From Desulfosporosinus lacus DSM 15449 (lineage in GTDB: Bacteria; Bacillota; Desulfitobacteriia; Desulfitobacteriales; Desulfitobacteriaceae), in assembly GCF_900129935.1 (NCBI RefSeq), contig NZ_FQXJ01000027.1, positions 1 to 54,729 on the forward strand: a stretch of 54,729 bases of DNA, read 5' to 3'. Each line of letters starts with the position of its first letter. The stretch's first letter is position 1. Positions 18,809 to 27,789 of this stretch are shown here, in pieces. The notes under the pieces were generated by a model. That model was not told the DNA's origin and searched no databases. It saw nothing but the letters and a program-made list of their open reading frames with translations. Both the position numbers and the translations under genes were made by a program.

Positions 18809-19249
18809 TTACAGATGGTTTATTCCTAAACCACAAACCTCATGTTCATGCCCTTTAATAGGGGCACCAATCATTCCGTACATGCTGACAGCAATCCAGA
18901 GGTCATCTAAATCCTCCAGTATACGCGGCCCTTTGACAATTGCAAAGCGTAGTCCGACTGTGCGTAAAATATTTCCCAGCTGAAGCGGTCCCCGTCCTAA
19001 CCCTTGCAGAGCATCAAGAATGGCATGATAAAGGGCATGTTGCGAGCGATAACTATCATCGGTTAGCCCCCCGCGTTTGGCTGCTGTTTCAACTGCCGCA
19101 ATGATCTTTTGGACATCCATAGAGCCAACCTTACCGGTCACGACATCAAAGCCCTTTTCTCGAGCACGCGAAACATAGTCGTCAGTTTCATTTCCTTCAG
19201 CCATCGCAATTAGTAAGGCCGTTTTGCCAATAGATGAACAATGTATCAT
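18809..19249 (-). CDS. hutP: Hut operon antiterminator HutP
   Basis: RNA-binding antiterminator of 146 residues that in Bacillus binds NAG repeats in the presence of L-histidine and Mg2+. Identifying segments are HALYHAILDALQGLGRGPLQLGNILRTVGLRFAIVKG and the C-terminal IGAPIKGHEHEVCGLGINHL, including the metal-binding histidines. A GGGGG site lies before ATG. It precedes the attenuator and hutH on the same strand. HutP here would relieve termination ahead of hutH when histidine is plentiful; this is inferred from homology and layout. Confidence 0.93.
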   Translation of the reverse strand: MIHCSSIGKTALLIAMAEGNETDDYVSRAREKGFDVVTGKVGSMDVQKIIAAVETAAKRGGLTDDSYRSQHALYHAILDALQGLGRGPLQLGNILRTVGLRFAIVKGPRILEDLDDLWIAVSMYGMIGAPIKGHEHEVCGLGINHL

Positions 19250-19344
19250 AATTGCCCCCTAATTAAAACGTGACTTTTCTTTTATCTCTTTTATCTATGT
19301 CAAGCCTCCGATTACTTCCTGATCGTACAGCTGACCCTACTCTT

Positions 19345-19373
19345 ATCATAGACGAGAAACGCGCATCATTCAA
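19345..19373 (-). promoter_or_regulatory. Candidate hutP promoter
   Basis: Minus strand TTGAAT (19368-19373), a 17-base spacer, and TATGAT (19345-19350), each 5/6 to consensus, about 95 bp upstream of hutP. Confidence 0.5.
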
Positions 19374-19428
19374 CAAAAATTTTCACTCGGGTTAATAATT
19401 TAAACCCCTGGGGCTGGCATATCTGGAC

Positions 19429-20031
19429 CTAGACATATCTCCTTGTATTATAGAAATATTTTAAATACTCATCATGAAATGTTTCTTTCAAATGCTTTTC
19501 TTCTTGTACTATTAAGTGATGAATCGCCCAAATATTGAGGACGGCTATACCTAATGTTAAAATGTTGGGGTAAGTAACAAAAAGTCCGATAAACATCAAG
19601 TCAAATCCTACAAAAGCAGGATTTCTTGTTAACTGATAGATTCCATCAGTTACAAGAGATGATTGGGTACTTTTATCAATACCTACACGCCAAGACGTTT
19701 TCATCGAGATCATTGCCACAATGAAAATTGGTAAACCCAATGCCATGATCAGAATTCCTAAACCGCTCAAATAATCATTTCTAGCTAAAGGAACGATCCA
19801 GGAAGAAATAGCAGGTTCAAATAGGGAGAGTAAAAACCACATTCCCCCCCATATAAACGTTGTAGATTTTACAAATACTTCAGTTCTTCTTATTTGAGAA
19901 TCGGTTTTACCTTTTGTGAGGACATTGGCCTGTATTTTATGCTTTTTCTTTAGAATCATTAATTTTGCCAAATAAGAGAAAAGAAATATTAGAAATAAGA
20001 GTAAAGATAGACTATTCTTTATATCCGACAC
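19429..20031 (-). CDS. Membrane methyltransferase, ICMT/PEMT family
   Basis: A 200-residue protein with four or five membrane helices and, at the C-terminus, the family signature: GIYQLTRNPAFVGFD, then EEKHLKETFHDEYLKYFYNTRRYV. This fold uses S-adenosylmethionine to methylate lipids or isoprenylated or small-molecule substrates; the substrate here cannot be told from sequence. The start is GTG at 20031, with GGAGG nine bases upstream. It sits between cadA and hutP on the same strand, with a degenerate copy of the hairpin repeat just upstream of its start region. No clear link to metal resistance is seen. Confidence 0.8.
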   Translation of the reverse strand: MSDIKNSLSLLLFLIFLFSYLAKLMILKKKHKIQANVLTKGKTDSQIRRTEVFVKSTTFIWGGMWFLLSLFEPAISSWIVPLARNDYLSGLGILIMALGLPIFIVAMISMKTSWRVGIDKSTQSSLVTDGIYQLTRNPAFVGFDLMFIGLFVTYPNILTLGIAVLNIWAIHHLIVQEEKHLKETFHDEYLKYFYNTRRYV

Positions 20032-20050
20032 AGGCTTATTCCTCCATAAA

Positions 20051-20122
20051 GTGAACTCGTTTAATCAAAGATGACATTGCCTCTTCACCCACTTCGCAAA
20101 AAGTTTATGGGTGAATAATTGG
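20051..20122 (+). repeat. Dispersed hairpin repeat, family 1, degenerate copy 3
   Basis: GTGAACTCGTT is identical to copies 1 and 2; AAAG, TGA and CAT in the next segment also align. The 3' hairpin (CACCCACTT...GCAAAAAGT...GGGTGA) is recognisable. The variable central hairpin is missing. The repeat overlaps the last codons of cadA. Confidence 0.6.
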
Positions 20123-22255
20123 CGAAGGGCTGGTATACCGCCTCACACGAGTTGCATTCAATACTGCTAAAAGGGCTACCCCAACATCAGCAAACACCGC
20201 TTCCCACATAGTGGCAATTCCTAGTGCTCCTAAGAAAACAAAGCCTAGTTTAATCCCTAAAGCAAAGAAAATGTTCTGCCAAATGATCTTCTTTGTAAAA
20301 CCAGCGATATTAATCGCAGTAAGGAGTTTTGCCGGTTGGTCTTCCATGAGTACCACATCTGCGGCTTCGATTGCTGCATCTGATCCCAATCCACCCATAG
20401 CTATTCCTACATCTGCACGTGTAAGAACTGGAGCGTCATTAATTCCGTCCCCTACAAAGATAACCTTCTCATTACTGCCTTTTTCGGCCATCAGACTTTC
20501 TAACCAAGCAACCTTATCTTGGGGCATTAAATCCGCATGGAATTCTGAAACCCCTAAATCATCCGCCACGCTTTGGGCTACCGCCTGAAGATCTCCTGTC
20601 AACATGACAGTTTTAATTCCTGAGTTCTCTAAAGCTTGAATGGTTTCCTTGGCCCCAAGCTTTAGACGATCAGCAATAAGAATATACCCCGCATATTCCC
20701 CTGAAACCGCTATATGAACTAGAGTCCCAGCTTGCCCATAGTTCTCAGTATCGGGAATCCGAATACCGGCTTCCTTCAATAGAACGGCCTTTCCTACTAA
20801 AACGTCATACCCTTTGATTTTTGCTTGGACTCCTTTTCCGCTTATTTCCTGGTAGTCCTCAACGATCCCTGGTTCAAGGGGTAATCCGTAACTATCACGA
20901 ATCGATTGGGCAATTGGATGACTGGAATGGATTTCCGCTGCCGCCGCAATCTCCATGAGAAACTCAGAGCTATATCCTGTCGCCGGGCTTAGTTTTACAA
21001 CTTGGAAGACTCCTTGGGTTAGCGTCCCTGTTTTATCAAAAACAACCGTCTTAACCTTGGTCAGCGCTTCAAGGAAGTTCGCCCCCTTAACTAGAATACC
21101 CTGTCGTGATGCTCCTCCGATACCGCCAAAATACCCTAAAGGAACCGAGATTACTAAGGCACAAGGACAGGAAATCACAAGAATTGTTAAGGCACGATAT
21201 ATCCATTCACTGAACGACCCTGCCCCAAGAAGGGGGGGAATTACCGCAATTCCCAAAGCGATTAACACCACTGCCGGTGTGTAATAACGAGAAAATGTAG
21301 TAATAAACTTCTCTGTGGGTGCTTTACGAGAGCTGGCGTTTTCCACAAGGTCCAGGATTTTTTGCACAGAAGACTCAGCATAGGGTCGAGTAACTCGAAC
21401 TGTGAGCACACCACTTGAATTGACCATCCCAGACAAAATCGTATCTCCTGCTCCAATATTCCTTGGAACTGATTCTCCAGTCAAGGCTGAAGTGTCCACA
21501 AATGATGAACCTTGAACAACTTCCCCGTCCAGTGGAACCTTTTCACCCGGACGAACTAAAATTGTTTGCCCAACTTGAACATCTTCAGGGGCGACCTTGA
21601 GAACCTCTAATTGATGAACGAGGTTTGCATAATCTGGCCTAATATCCATTAGGGCTTGGATTGAGTGTCGAGAACGGTTCACCGCCAAGTCCTGAATATA
21701 CTCGCCAACTGTATAAAACAACATAACCCCAACTGCTTCCGGCAATTGATTAATGGCAATTGCTCCGATCGTGCCTATAGACATCAGGAAATTTTCATCA
21801 AACAATGCCCCTTTAGTAATATTTCTCAGGGCTGTATATAAAACTTCATATCCGACCAGAACGTAAGCGGTTAAAAAAATCGCATATTCTAAGACCCAAA
21901 AGAGATTGAACCCAAGTATTGGTAATAGCAGTCCTATAGCAAGCAAAACGCTTGCAACAACCATACGAATTTTTTGCCACTGACCATCTGCGGAGCTTTC
22001 CTCTTGTTGCAGGCTCTTACCTAGTTGGTTTACTGGTTTTAATATTACGCCTGGCTCAATTCGATCAATAATACCTTGGGCAACCTCAACGGCTGTTAAA
22101 GGCAGATAGACCGTCTGGGTAGCAAAATTTAAGGAGGTTTCTCCAATCGTTTCTTCAGAGCAAAAGGCTCTTTCAATTTTTAGTGCACAATTTGCACAAC
22201 TTAAACCTTCTAAACGGTACTTAATCCGTTCTTGACTATGTTGTTCTAGACTCAT
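20105..22255 (-). CDS. cadA: Cadmium/zinc-transporting P1B-type ATPase
   Basis: Heavy-metal exporter of about 716 residues. A single N-terminal HMA domain has GLSCANC. The transmembrane motif is ISCPCALVISVPLG, the SPC/CPC-S-x-P form expected of Zn/Cd/Pb pumps rather than copper pumps, and the phosphorylation site is DKTGTLTQG. HP motif SSHPIAQS and VGDGINDAPVL are present. The start is the ATG at 22255 after GGAGGAG. It lies 90 bases after an ArsR/SmtB gene, as in cadCA operons. The C-terminal residues run into a copy of a dispersed hairpin repeat, so the natural end may have been changed by an insertion. Confidence 0.93.
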   Translation of the reverse strand: MSLEQHSQERIKYRLEGLSCANCALKIERAFCSEETIGETSLNFATQTVYLPLTAVEVAQGIIDRIEPGVILKPVNQLGKSLQQEESSADGQWQKIRMVVASVLLAIGLLLPILGFNLFWVLEYAIFLTAYVLVGYEVLYTALRNITKGALFDENFLMSIGTIGAIAINQLPEAVGVMLFYTVGEYIQDLAVNRSRHSIQALMDIRPDYANLVHQLEVLKVAPEDVQVGQTILVRPGEKVPLDGEVVQGSSFVDTSALTGESVPRNIGAGDTILSGMVNSSGVLTVRVTRPYAESSVQKILDLVENASSRKAPTEKFITTFSRYYTPAVVLIALGIAVIPPLLGAGSFSEWIYRALTILVISCPCALVISVPLGYFGGIGGASRQGILVKGANFLEALTKVKTVVFDKTGTLTQGVFQVVKLSPATGYSSEFLMEIAAAAEIHSSHPIAQSIRDSYGLPLEPGIVEDYQEISGKGVQAKIKGYDVLVGKAVLLKEAGIRIPDTENYGQAGTLVHIAVSGEYAGYILIADRLKLGAKETIQALENSGIKTVMLTGDLQAVAQSVADDLGVSEFHADLMPQDKVAWLESLMAEKGSNEKVIFVGDGINDAPVLTRADVGIAMGGLGSDAAIEAADVVLMEDQPAKLLTAINIAGFTKKIIWQNIFFALGIKLGFVFLGALGIATMWEAVFADVGVALLAVLNATRVRRYTSPSPIIHP

Positions 22256-22345
22256 TCTTTTCTCCTCCAAACCAAATATCTTAAATTGTTAGCTGCTGCG
22301 ATGTCGAGGTTCGAAGTCACAGTTTAAATATCGCTCTGCCAAATG

Positions 22346-22771
22346 TCAGTAAGTTTCCTTACGCCCCTCTGAAATGTGCTCCAGGCCTTCACGGTAAAGT
22401 GCCATAACGTGGTCGTCATCTAAAGAGTAATAAACCATTTTTCCTTCCCTGCGATACTTTACAAGATTGTCACTCCGAAGAACACGCAATTGATGGGAGG
22501 TAGCCGATTGACTCAGTCCCAAAAGTTCCGCTAAGTCACAGACACAGAATTCGTTTTTTGCTAAGGCGTCCATGATTCGTACCCGTGTAGGATCTCCAAG
22601 AGTCTTAAATAAATCAGCTAAATGATGGGCCTGTCCCCCTGGGATGAGTGTTTTACGAACTGATTCGATCAAATCAGTATGGACACATAAGATTTCACAC
22701 ACTGGGCTATCTGAGGACTGTGTTCTAGATTCCGAAAGGCGATTCTCCGGTTCCTCCGTATTTCTAGCCAT
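22346..22771 (-). CDS. ArsR/SmtB-family metal repressor (CadC-like)
   Basis: A 141-residue winged-helix repressor. The FCVCDLAELLGLSQSATSHQLRVLR segment holds the ELCVC-type metal site in the recognition-helix region, as in CadC and ArsR, and an N-terminal CEILCVH adds cysteines like those of CadC. This suggests sensing of Cd/Pb/Zn. It precedes cadA in the same direction and should repress it. GGAG lies upstream of ATG. A perfect ATATGA-N8-TCATAT repeat just upstream is the likely operator. Confidence 0.88.
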   Translation of the reverse strand: MARNTEEPENRLSESRTQSSDSPVCEILCVHTDLIESVRKTLIPGGQAHHLADLFKTLGDPTRVRIMDALAKNEFCVCDLAELLGLSQSATSHQLRVLRSDNLVKYRREGKMVYYSLDDDHVMALYREGLEHISEGRKETY

Positions 22772-22789
22772 GGTAAAGCATCTCCTTAT

Positions 22790-22809
22790 ATATGATTATA
22801 TGTTCATAT
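22790..22809. promoter_or_regulatory. Candidate SmtB/CadC-type operator
   Basis: ATATGA-TTATATGT-TCATAT: an inverted repeat of the class bound by ArsR/SmtB repressors, 18 bp upstream of the repressor start. Confidence 0.65.
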
Positions 22810-22969
22810 GTATATTATACCGAATAACTATTTTTTATCAATCCTTTTACCTCGGGATTTCAGATTAATTTTAAGACTTCAGGATGTTCTTCATAAAATA
22901 AAGACAGTACCGCATATGATATGTTCCTGAAGAATTTGATAACCACTGAGATTAGAAAATTAAATAAAA

Positions 22970-23014
22970 TTAAGCTGCCAAAACCCAATGAAAAATCGAG
23001 CAATAGCAGCTTAA
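22970..23014 (-). terminator. Terminator after the oleate hydratase gene
   Basis: Minus strand TTAAGCTGC pairs with GCAGCTTAA across a 27-base loop, followed by TTTTATTT. It lies 55 bp past the stop codon. Confidence 0.6.
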
Positions 23015-23068
23015 CTAGTTTTTATGGAAACTTTTTTTTGCAGAATTCAATTAGTACTTATAGCATTT

Positions 23069-24643
23069 TTATCTGTAGGAAGTTATAAAAGCACTAAACA
23101 GACTTCTAATATCATATTGATACTGATTGATGGGACTAATCTCCTTATTGATTCCAAACAATTTGTAGACAGCAATCCTTGCCGAACGTATAGAGTATTC
23201 TTCAGTGAAGACAACATCATCCGGTATTTCGCAAAATTGACCGACAAAGGCCAAATTGGTCGACCCTTCAGGAATGATTTGCGGTCTGTCTCCAATGGCT
23301 CTGGGCATGAATTGAGACGTGATAAATGGCATCATACAAGGTATACAAATAGCTGATTTTAAGATCGCTTCATGATCGTTCTCAAATTTCAGATGATATA
23401 GCAGCTCAGTTAGAATCTCCTCACCAGTGCATTCACTCATCTTTTTCTTAACATAATTCCCAACATTGTCAGGATATAGCCCATACCCCCAAAACACCTT
23501 GACCTTTCCAGGCTGGTTTAAAAAGTGGGGTTGATAGGCCAGTACGATAGACATCAGCCAATTGGAATCTTTAAAGGTAACCAGAGCTCCTGAGCCCGCC
23601 TTATTACGAGAAAATTCCTCCATCAAGTCAAAGAATCCGGAATCTTGACATGTGACTGTGAAAGATTCCCACTTTGAGCCGGCGATATCGTTATCAAAAG
23701 AAGCTGGGTTTCCTAAACTCGGCTTTTTCTTAGCGATTGTATCCCACAATTTCCAAGAGTTCCCCTTACCGTTCAGAACAGGCACTTCAGTCATCGACCC
23801 CAAGCTGTAGCCATCCGTCATGGATCCGTTTGTGACGATAACCCGGTCTCCTTCATTAAGCTCGATCAATCCTGTAACATCGTCTTTAGTATAATGAATT
23901 GCAGTTACGGTAATACCATCTGAATCTTTAAAGTCCAGATCTGTCACAGTACATTTCATTTCAAAATCAACTTCGTGCTGATCTAAATATTTTTTTATTG
24001 GCAGAATGATTGAATCATATTGATTATACGGGGTTCTCGTGACCCCTTCTAAAGTCTGAATCCTTGGGAACTCATGCATAAAACGAATCATATAGCGTTT
24101 TAATTCGACCGCACTGTGCCAAGGTTGAAAAGCGAAGGTAGTCGCCCACATATACCAGAAGTTGGTCTCAAAGAAATGATTGCTAAACCAATCACTAATT
24201 CTCGCCTTACCCATCTTTTCCTCAGGGGTAATAATTAGTTTGGCCATAGCTAGGCGATCACTAAGATCAAACCCCATTGACATAACATCTTCTATCTCAC
24301 CGTCTTTGTTAACCAGCCGAGCCTTAGCATGAGTCGGATGTGCCCTGTCGAATTCCAAAATTTCGGTTCTCACCGATCGATTTGCATCATCCAGAGAGGG
24401 TATAGAACTTAATAACTCCCAAGTGTTCTCATAAGTTTCGTCATTGAGCATTCTTCCGCCGCGAATAACATATCCCTGCTCGGAATCTCCAGCCCCATCA
24501 TTGCTTCCGCCGATAATTTTCATTTCTTCGATAATATGAATATTCTTGCCCGGAAAAGCGCAATCCCGAATCAAATAAACCGCACCGGCCAGAGAAGCTA
24601 ACCCGCCACCAACAAAATAAACCTGTTCTTTTTCATATTTCAT
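23069..24643 (-). CDS. ohyA: Oleate hydratase (FAD-dependent)
   Basis: A member of the oleate hydratase family, once called myosin-cross-reactive antigen, which adds water to the cis-9 double bond of unsaturated fatty acids. The N-terminal FAD-binding loop is GGGLASLAGAVYLIRD, followed by ENTWELLSSIPSL, WYMWATTFAFQPWHSA and the C-terminal FVGQFCEIPDDVVFT, all typical. At 524 residues it is shorter than many (550-590). A GGAGG site precedes ATG. It is followed by a terminator and preceded by a TetR gene on the same strand. A detoxification role is known in other Firmicutes; here it is inference. Confidence 0.9.
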   Translation of the reverse strand: MKYEKEQVYFVGGGLASLAGAVYLIRDCAFPGKNIHIIEEMKIIGGSNDGAGDSEQGYVIRGGRMLNDETYENTWELLSSIPSLDDANRSVRTEILEFDRAHPTHAKARLVNKDGEIEDVMSMGFDLSDRLAMAKLIITPEEKMGKARISDWFSNHFFETNFWYMWATTFAFQPWHSAVELKRYMIRFMHEFPRIQTLEGVTRTPYNQYDSIILPIKKYLDQHEVDFEMKCTVTDLDFKDSDGITVTAIHYTKDDVTGLIELNEGDRVIVTNGSMTDGYSLGSMTEVPVLNGKGNSWKLWDTIAKKKPSLGNPASFDNDIAGSKWESFTVTCQDSGFFDLMEEFSRNKAGSGALVTFKDSNWLMSIVLAYQPHFLNQPGKVKVFWGYGLYPDNVGNYVKKKMSECTGEEILTELLYHLKFENDHEAILKSAICIPCMMPFITSQFMPRAIGDRPQIIPEGSTNLAFVGQFCEIPDDVVFTEEYSIRSARIAVYKLFGINKEISPINQYQYDIRSLFSAFITSYR

Positions 24644-24835
24644 TATACCTGACCTCCATCATTTTGTTTTTGATCTTCTTTCGATCCGACACTTTATTTA
24701 TAACCTTTTGAAACCCAAATGAATATGAACATAATACTCGAAGTGTTTAATTTTTTTACATTGCAAAGAATTTGTATAGTTTTTTATATTAGTTCTAAAG
24801 AAAACGTGCAAATGCTTAAAACAAATTCAAAAAAA

Positions 24836-24880
24836 AACCTACAGACGAAAACACTCTCTCAAGTGTCAAGTCTATAGGTT
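24836..24880 (-). terminator. Terminator after the TetR gene
   Basis: Minus strand AACCTA-AGAC arm pairs with GTCT-TAGGTT, with an inner ACACT/AGTGT stem, and runs into a long T stretch. It separates the regulator from the oleate hydratase gene. Confidence 0.75.
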
Positions 24881-24907
24881 CTGATTAAATCACCATCTTT
24901 GTTATAA

Positions 24908-25477
24908 CTAATTACTGCTTTTTTCGTATCGTTTTAGTGCGCTGGCAAAATTCCCCTCCACCAGTTCGCTTAGTTTTTCTACGATAACTTCAGGTTTTTC
25001 CCTCATATCTGTTTTCATCCATTGAATCACCAACCCGATAAAAGCCAGTGTATAGAAATCTGCTATGAACTTCTTATCCTCGTCCTTAACCTTCATGTCT
25101 TTAGATACTTCATTGACCACACCCATTAGTAATTCAAACGAAACCGAATGTAGAAAGGAGTCTAGATGATCTCGTCCTAAAGATTTTAAGGTATTTAGGC
25201 AAAAAGCCTTATTCTTCTCGATATAAAGGAAGATTTTTAAAAACCCATCCTCCCAAGTCGTATAAGTCTTGTAGTTGGCTATACTCTCTACCGCTTCTGT
25301 TGTATAGATCCAACCTAACAAATCAAAAATATCCTGAAAATGATAGTAGAAGGTTTGACGATTAAGCTCGCAATCATCAACAATTTCTTGAACCGTAATC
25401 TTGTTCAGGGGGACCTTTTCCATCAAACGCTTTAAAGAGGTTGCCAGCGCTTTTTTGGTCAATGATGACCTTGGCAT
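24908..25477 (-). CDS. TetR-family transcriptional regulator
   Basis: A 189-residue regulator. The N-terminal helix-turn-helix is of the Firmicute DhaS-like subclass (ITVQEIVDDCELNRQTFYYHFQDIFDLLGWIY). The C-terminal half (residues 70-180) is helical with a hydrophobic pocket region, as in ligand-binding TetR domains. It is encoded upstream of oleate hydratase, so it may respond to unsaturated fatty acids; that is a guess from position. A GGTGGAAGAAG site precedes ATG. Confidence 0.85.
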   Translation of the reverse strand: MPRSSLTKKALATSLKRLMEKVPLNKITVQEIVDDCELNRQTFYYHFQDIFDLLGWIYTTEAVESIANYKTYTTWEDGFLKIFLYIEKNKAFCLNTLKSLGRDHLDSFLHSVSFELLMGVVNEVSKDMKVKDEDKKFIADFYTLAFIGLVIQWMKTDMREKPEVIVEKLSELVEGNFASALKRYEKSSN

Positions 25478-25711
25478 TCTTCTTCCACCTTTTTATAAGT
25501 ATATTTAGCCACACTCGCCTATGACTTGCAAAAGAGATAGCGATTAGTACATCTCAATTATAGCATAATCAAGTAGTCTTCCTGGCTATGTTCCCCTTTA
25601 CTTTTGCTAATTTTAGGATCTTTTAAAATATGAAACTTTTATCTTATTAGGTAGAATGTATCTTCGGGACGCTGTCATTCCCGGTATAATCAAAGTGGTA
25701 TAAAGGTTTAG

Positions 25712-25757
25712 AAAAAAAGCCATTGATTCATCACAAGATGAATCAATGGCTTTTTTT
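25712..25757. terminator. Bidirectional terminator
   Basis: A perfect 14-pair stem (GCCATTGATTCATC / GATGAATCAATGGC) around an ACAA loop, flanked by seven A and seven T. It ends the cotF-like transcript on the minus strand. Confidence 0.9.
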
Positions 25758-25794
25758 CTAATTATTCCTTCTTAACACTCATCAATGTCTCAGG

Positions 25795-25861
25795 GATTTA
25801 GCGTAAGCCTCCACCGGAGACTTACGCCACTTAAGAATCGATGTGTATAGCTAAGCCGAGA
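25795..25861 (-). repeat. Dispersed hairpin repeat, family 1, degenerate copy 4
   Basis: On the minus strand CTCG...AGCTA...CACATCGA aligns with the conserved 5' part of copies 1 and 2. It is followed by GCGTAAGTCTCCGGTGGAGG, whose GTCTCCGGTGGAGGCT core is identical to the central hairpin of copy 1. The 3' CACCCACTT hairpin is not recognisable. It abuts the stop codon of the CotF-like gene. Confidence 0.5.
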
Positions 25862-25862
25862 T

Positions 25863-26357
25863 CTACTGTACTTGATACATACCTTGGCTTTGCATATATT
25901 GAAAAATTCCTTCGCCATGTTGCTGTTCTTCTTTTTGAATATGATTGAGTACTTGTCGTACATTAGTATCCCTAAATTCAAACACCGCAGTATCATAGGC
26001 ACCTGATACATATTTTTCTGTCATTAACATGTCTTTACAGAGTTTAGCATCTTCTTGGTTATAATTTCCTTGAACTGTCGAGGTCGTTTGGGCTTGATTT
26101 CCAGCGGTTTGCTGTTGGCCCTGAGCTTGTTGACCTTGCCCTTGTTGCCCCCCCATACTAGGCACTTGTCCGATTAATAACTGATTGATCGTATTCAGGT
26201 GTTCTTGCTCCTGTGCTGAATAAGAATTAAAGAGCTGTTTCAATTGAGCATCTTGAGCTTGATTAGCATATTTAGTGTATTTATCGACACAGGTCTCCTC
26301 GTGAGTTCTTTGGTCCATCAAAAGCGTTTTTTCCTTTTGTGATAATTGAATTGGCAA
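25863..26357 (-). CDS. CotF-like spore coat protein
   Basis: A 164-residue protein with two ferritin-like helical halves (residues 5-65 and about 100-160) separated by a Gln/Gly-rich linker of roughly 30 residues (repeated GQQ). The C-terminal half, KLCKDMLMTEKYVSGAYDTAVFEF...NHIQKEEQQHGEGIFQYM, matches the Coat F domain. It is predicted to be a spore coat or spore-associated structural protein. Translation starts at TTG, placed by the AAGGAGGTG site. It is monocistronic, with a strong terminator downstream. Confidence 0.87.
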   Translation of the reverse strand: MPIQLSQKEKTLLMDQRTHEETCVDKYTKYANQAQDAQLKQLFNSYSAQEQEHLNTINQLLIGQVPSMGGQQGQGQQAQGQQQTAGNQAQTTSTVQGNYNQEDAKLCKDMLMTEKYVSGAYDTAVFEFRDTNVRQVLNHIQKEEQQHGEGIFQYMQSQGMYQVQ

Positions 26358-26444
26358 TATAAAGCACCTCCTTATTTCTGCTTTATATTGTTTTCATTAT
26401 TCTCGATTCTATGCATGCCTTTATCGATTTGATTTTACAGGGCC

Positions 26445-27740
26445 CTATATCTTAAATCTATCGACTGCATTCTGAAGCTGACTAGCGTTTTGAGCTAGAG
26501 ATTGGGCTGTTGTTGCAACAATTTGCATAGATGCCGCGACTTCCTTAGTTGACCCCTCGATAGTTTCAGCTTTTATCACCGACTCATCAGAAACCTGCTT
26601 AACTCTATCTACATAGAGGTTTATTTCTTCCATACTTCCAAGCATTTGCTCGCTTGAGGCGGCTATATCAGAAATATTGCTAGAAACATCCTTAGTCGAA
26701 TCTGTAATAACAGTTAAAGCTTCTTGAGCCTCATGAATCGTTGCCACACTTTCTTTGACTTTAGCATCTGTCAGCATCATTCCTTGAACTGCATGATGAA
26801 CGCTCTGTTGAATAAGAGTCGTTATTTCCGTAACATCTCGTGTTGAAGAGGCTACATTTTCTGCCAGTATACGAATTTCATCGGCGACTACGGCAAAACC
26901 CTTTCCATGTTCCCCAGCTCGTGCAGCTTCAATTGCAGCATTAAGCGCCAAAAGATTAGTTTGTCTTGCTACTTGGGCAATCGTTTCTGTGATCGAACCA
27001 ATGCGATTCGATTGCTCAGCAAGTTCCTCAATTAACTGCACAGATTTGTTCACTGCTCTATTTGTTTCTTCCATAGTGGTTACGATGAAGGAAAGCTTGG
27101 CTAACCCATCATTCGAATGTTTTTCGGATTTTACCGCTTCGAGGGAAACAGATTGAGCTCTTTCAGCGATCATTTGAGAGGCTTTTTCAAGTTCTGTAAC
27201 CATAACCTTCATCTGTTGCTGTATTCGCGCCTGATCTCGGGTCTCTGAGGCCATATGAGAAGTATAATCAGCGACACTGCTGTTCGTAGCCGTTACCTCC
27301 TCAGAGCTTGCTGATAATTCTTCCGCCGAAACAACCCAGGCCTTCGACATCATGCCTATCTCCCTTATAATACCTCCAAAGTTATCCATCATATGGTTGA
27401 ATGCCTGCGCTAATTCTGCGACATCGCTCTTTTTTAAAACACTGATTCTTTGTGTTAAATCCCCTTGAGCTACCTTAACAATTCTTTCTTGCATCATATA
27501 GATGGGTTTTAGAAAGCTCACATACTTTTTTAAGGAAGTAAAAATCCCTGTTAGGATGCCTGATAGTAAAAACAAAAGAAATAAAGAAATCGAATGTGAC
27601 CGATCAAGTTCCATGACATAAATAATTACAAGTCCCATTGCTGCTACCATAGGAATAACCGTCAATAATGTTTGACTTATATACTTGACCAAACTGATCG
27701 TTTGCTTCTTTTCTTCAAAAGTCCCATCCCTAACTTCCAT
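26445..27740 (-). CDS. Methyl-accepting chemotaxis protein without extracellular domain
   Basis: A 431-residue chemoreceptor. Two adjacent membrane helices (about residues 22-66) have almost no loop between them, so there is no periplasmic sensor. A HAMP domain follows (about 67-125), then a long signalling coiled coil with the highly conserved tip RQTNLLALNAAIEAARAGEHGKGFAVVADEIR. It should sense something inside the cell or in the membrane (such as redox or energy state) and couple to CheA/CheW. No chemotaxis genes are adjacent. GGGAGG precedes ATG. Confidence 0.93.
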   Translation of the reverse strand: MEVRDGTFEEKKQTISLVKYISQTLLTVIPMVAAMGLVIIYVMELDRSHSISLFLLFLLSGILTGIFTSLKKYVSFLKPIYMMQERIVKVAQGDLTQRISVLKKSDVAELAQAFNHMMDNFGGIIREIGMMSKAWVVSAEELSASSEEVTATNSSVADYTSHMASETRDQARIQQQMKVMVTELEKASQMIAERAQSVSLEAVKSEKHSNDGLAKLSFIVTTMEETNRAVNKSVQLIEELAEQSNRIGSITETIAQVARQTNLLALNAAIEAARAGEHGKGFAVVADEIRILAENVASSTRDVTEITTLIQQSVHHAVQGMMLTDAKVKESVATIHEAQEALTVITDSTKDVSSNISDIAASSEQMLGSMEEINLYVDRVKQVSDESVIKAETIEGSTKEVAASMQIVATTAQSLAQNASQLQNAVDRFKI

Positions 27741-27789
27741 TTAAATGCCTCCCTTCTCATGGCCCCAATATACTTGTTGAATCACAAGG

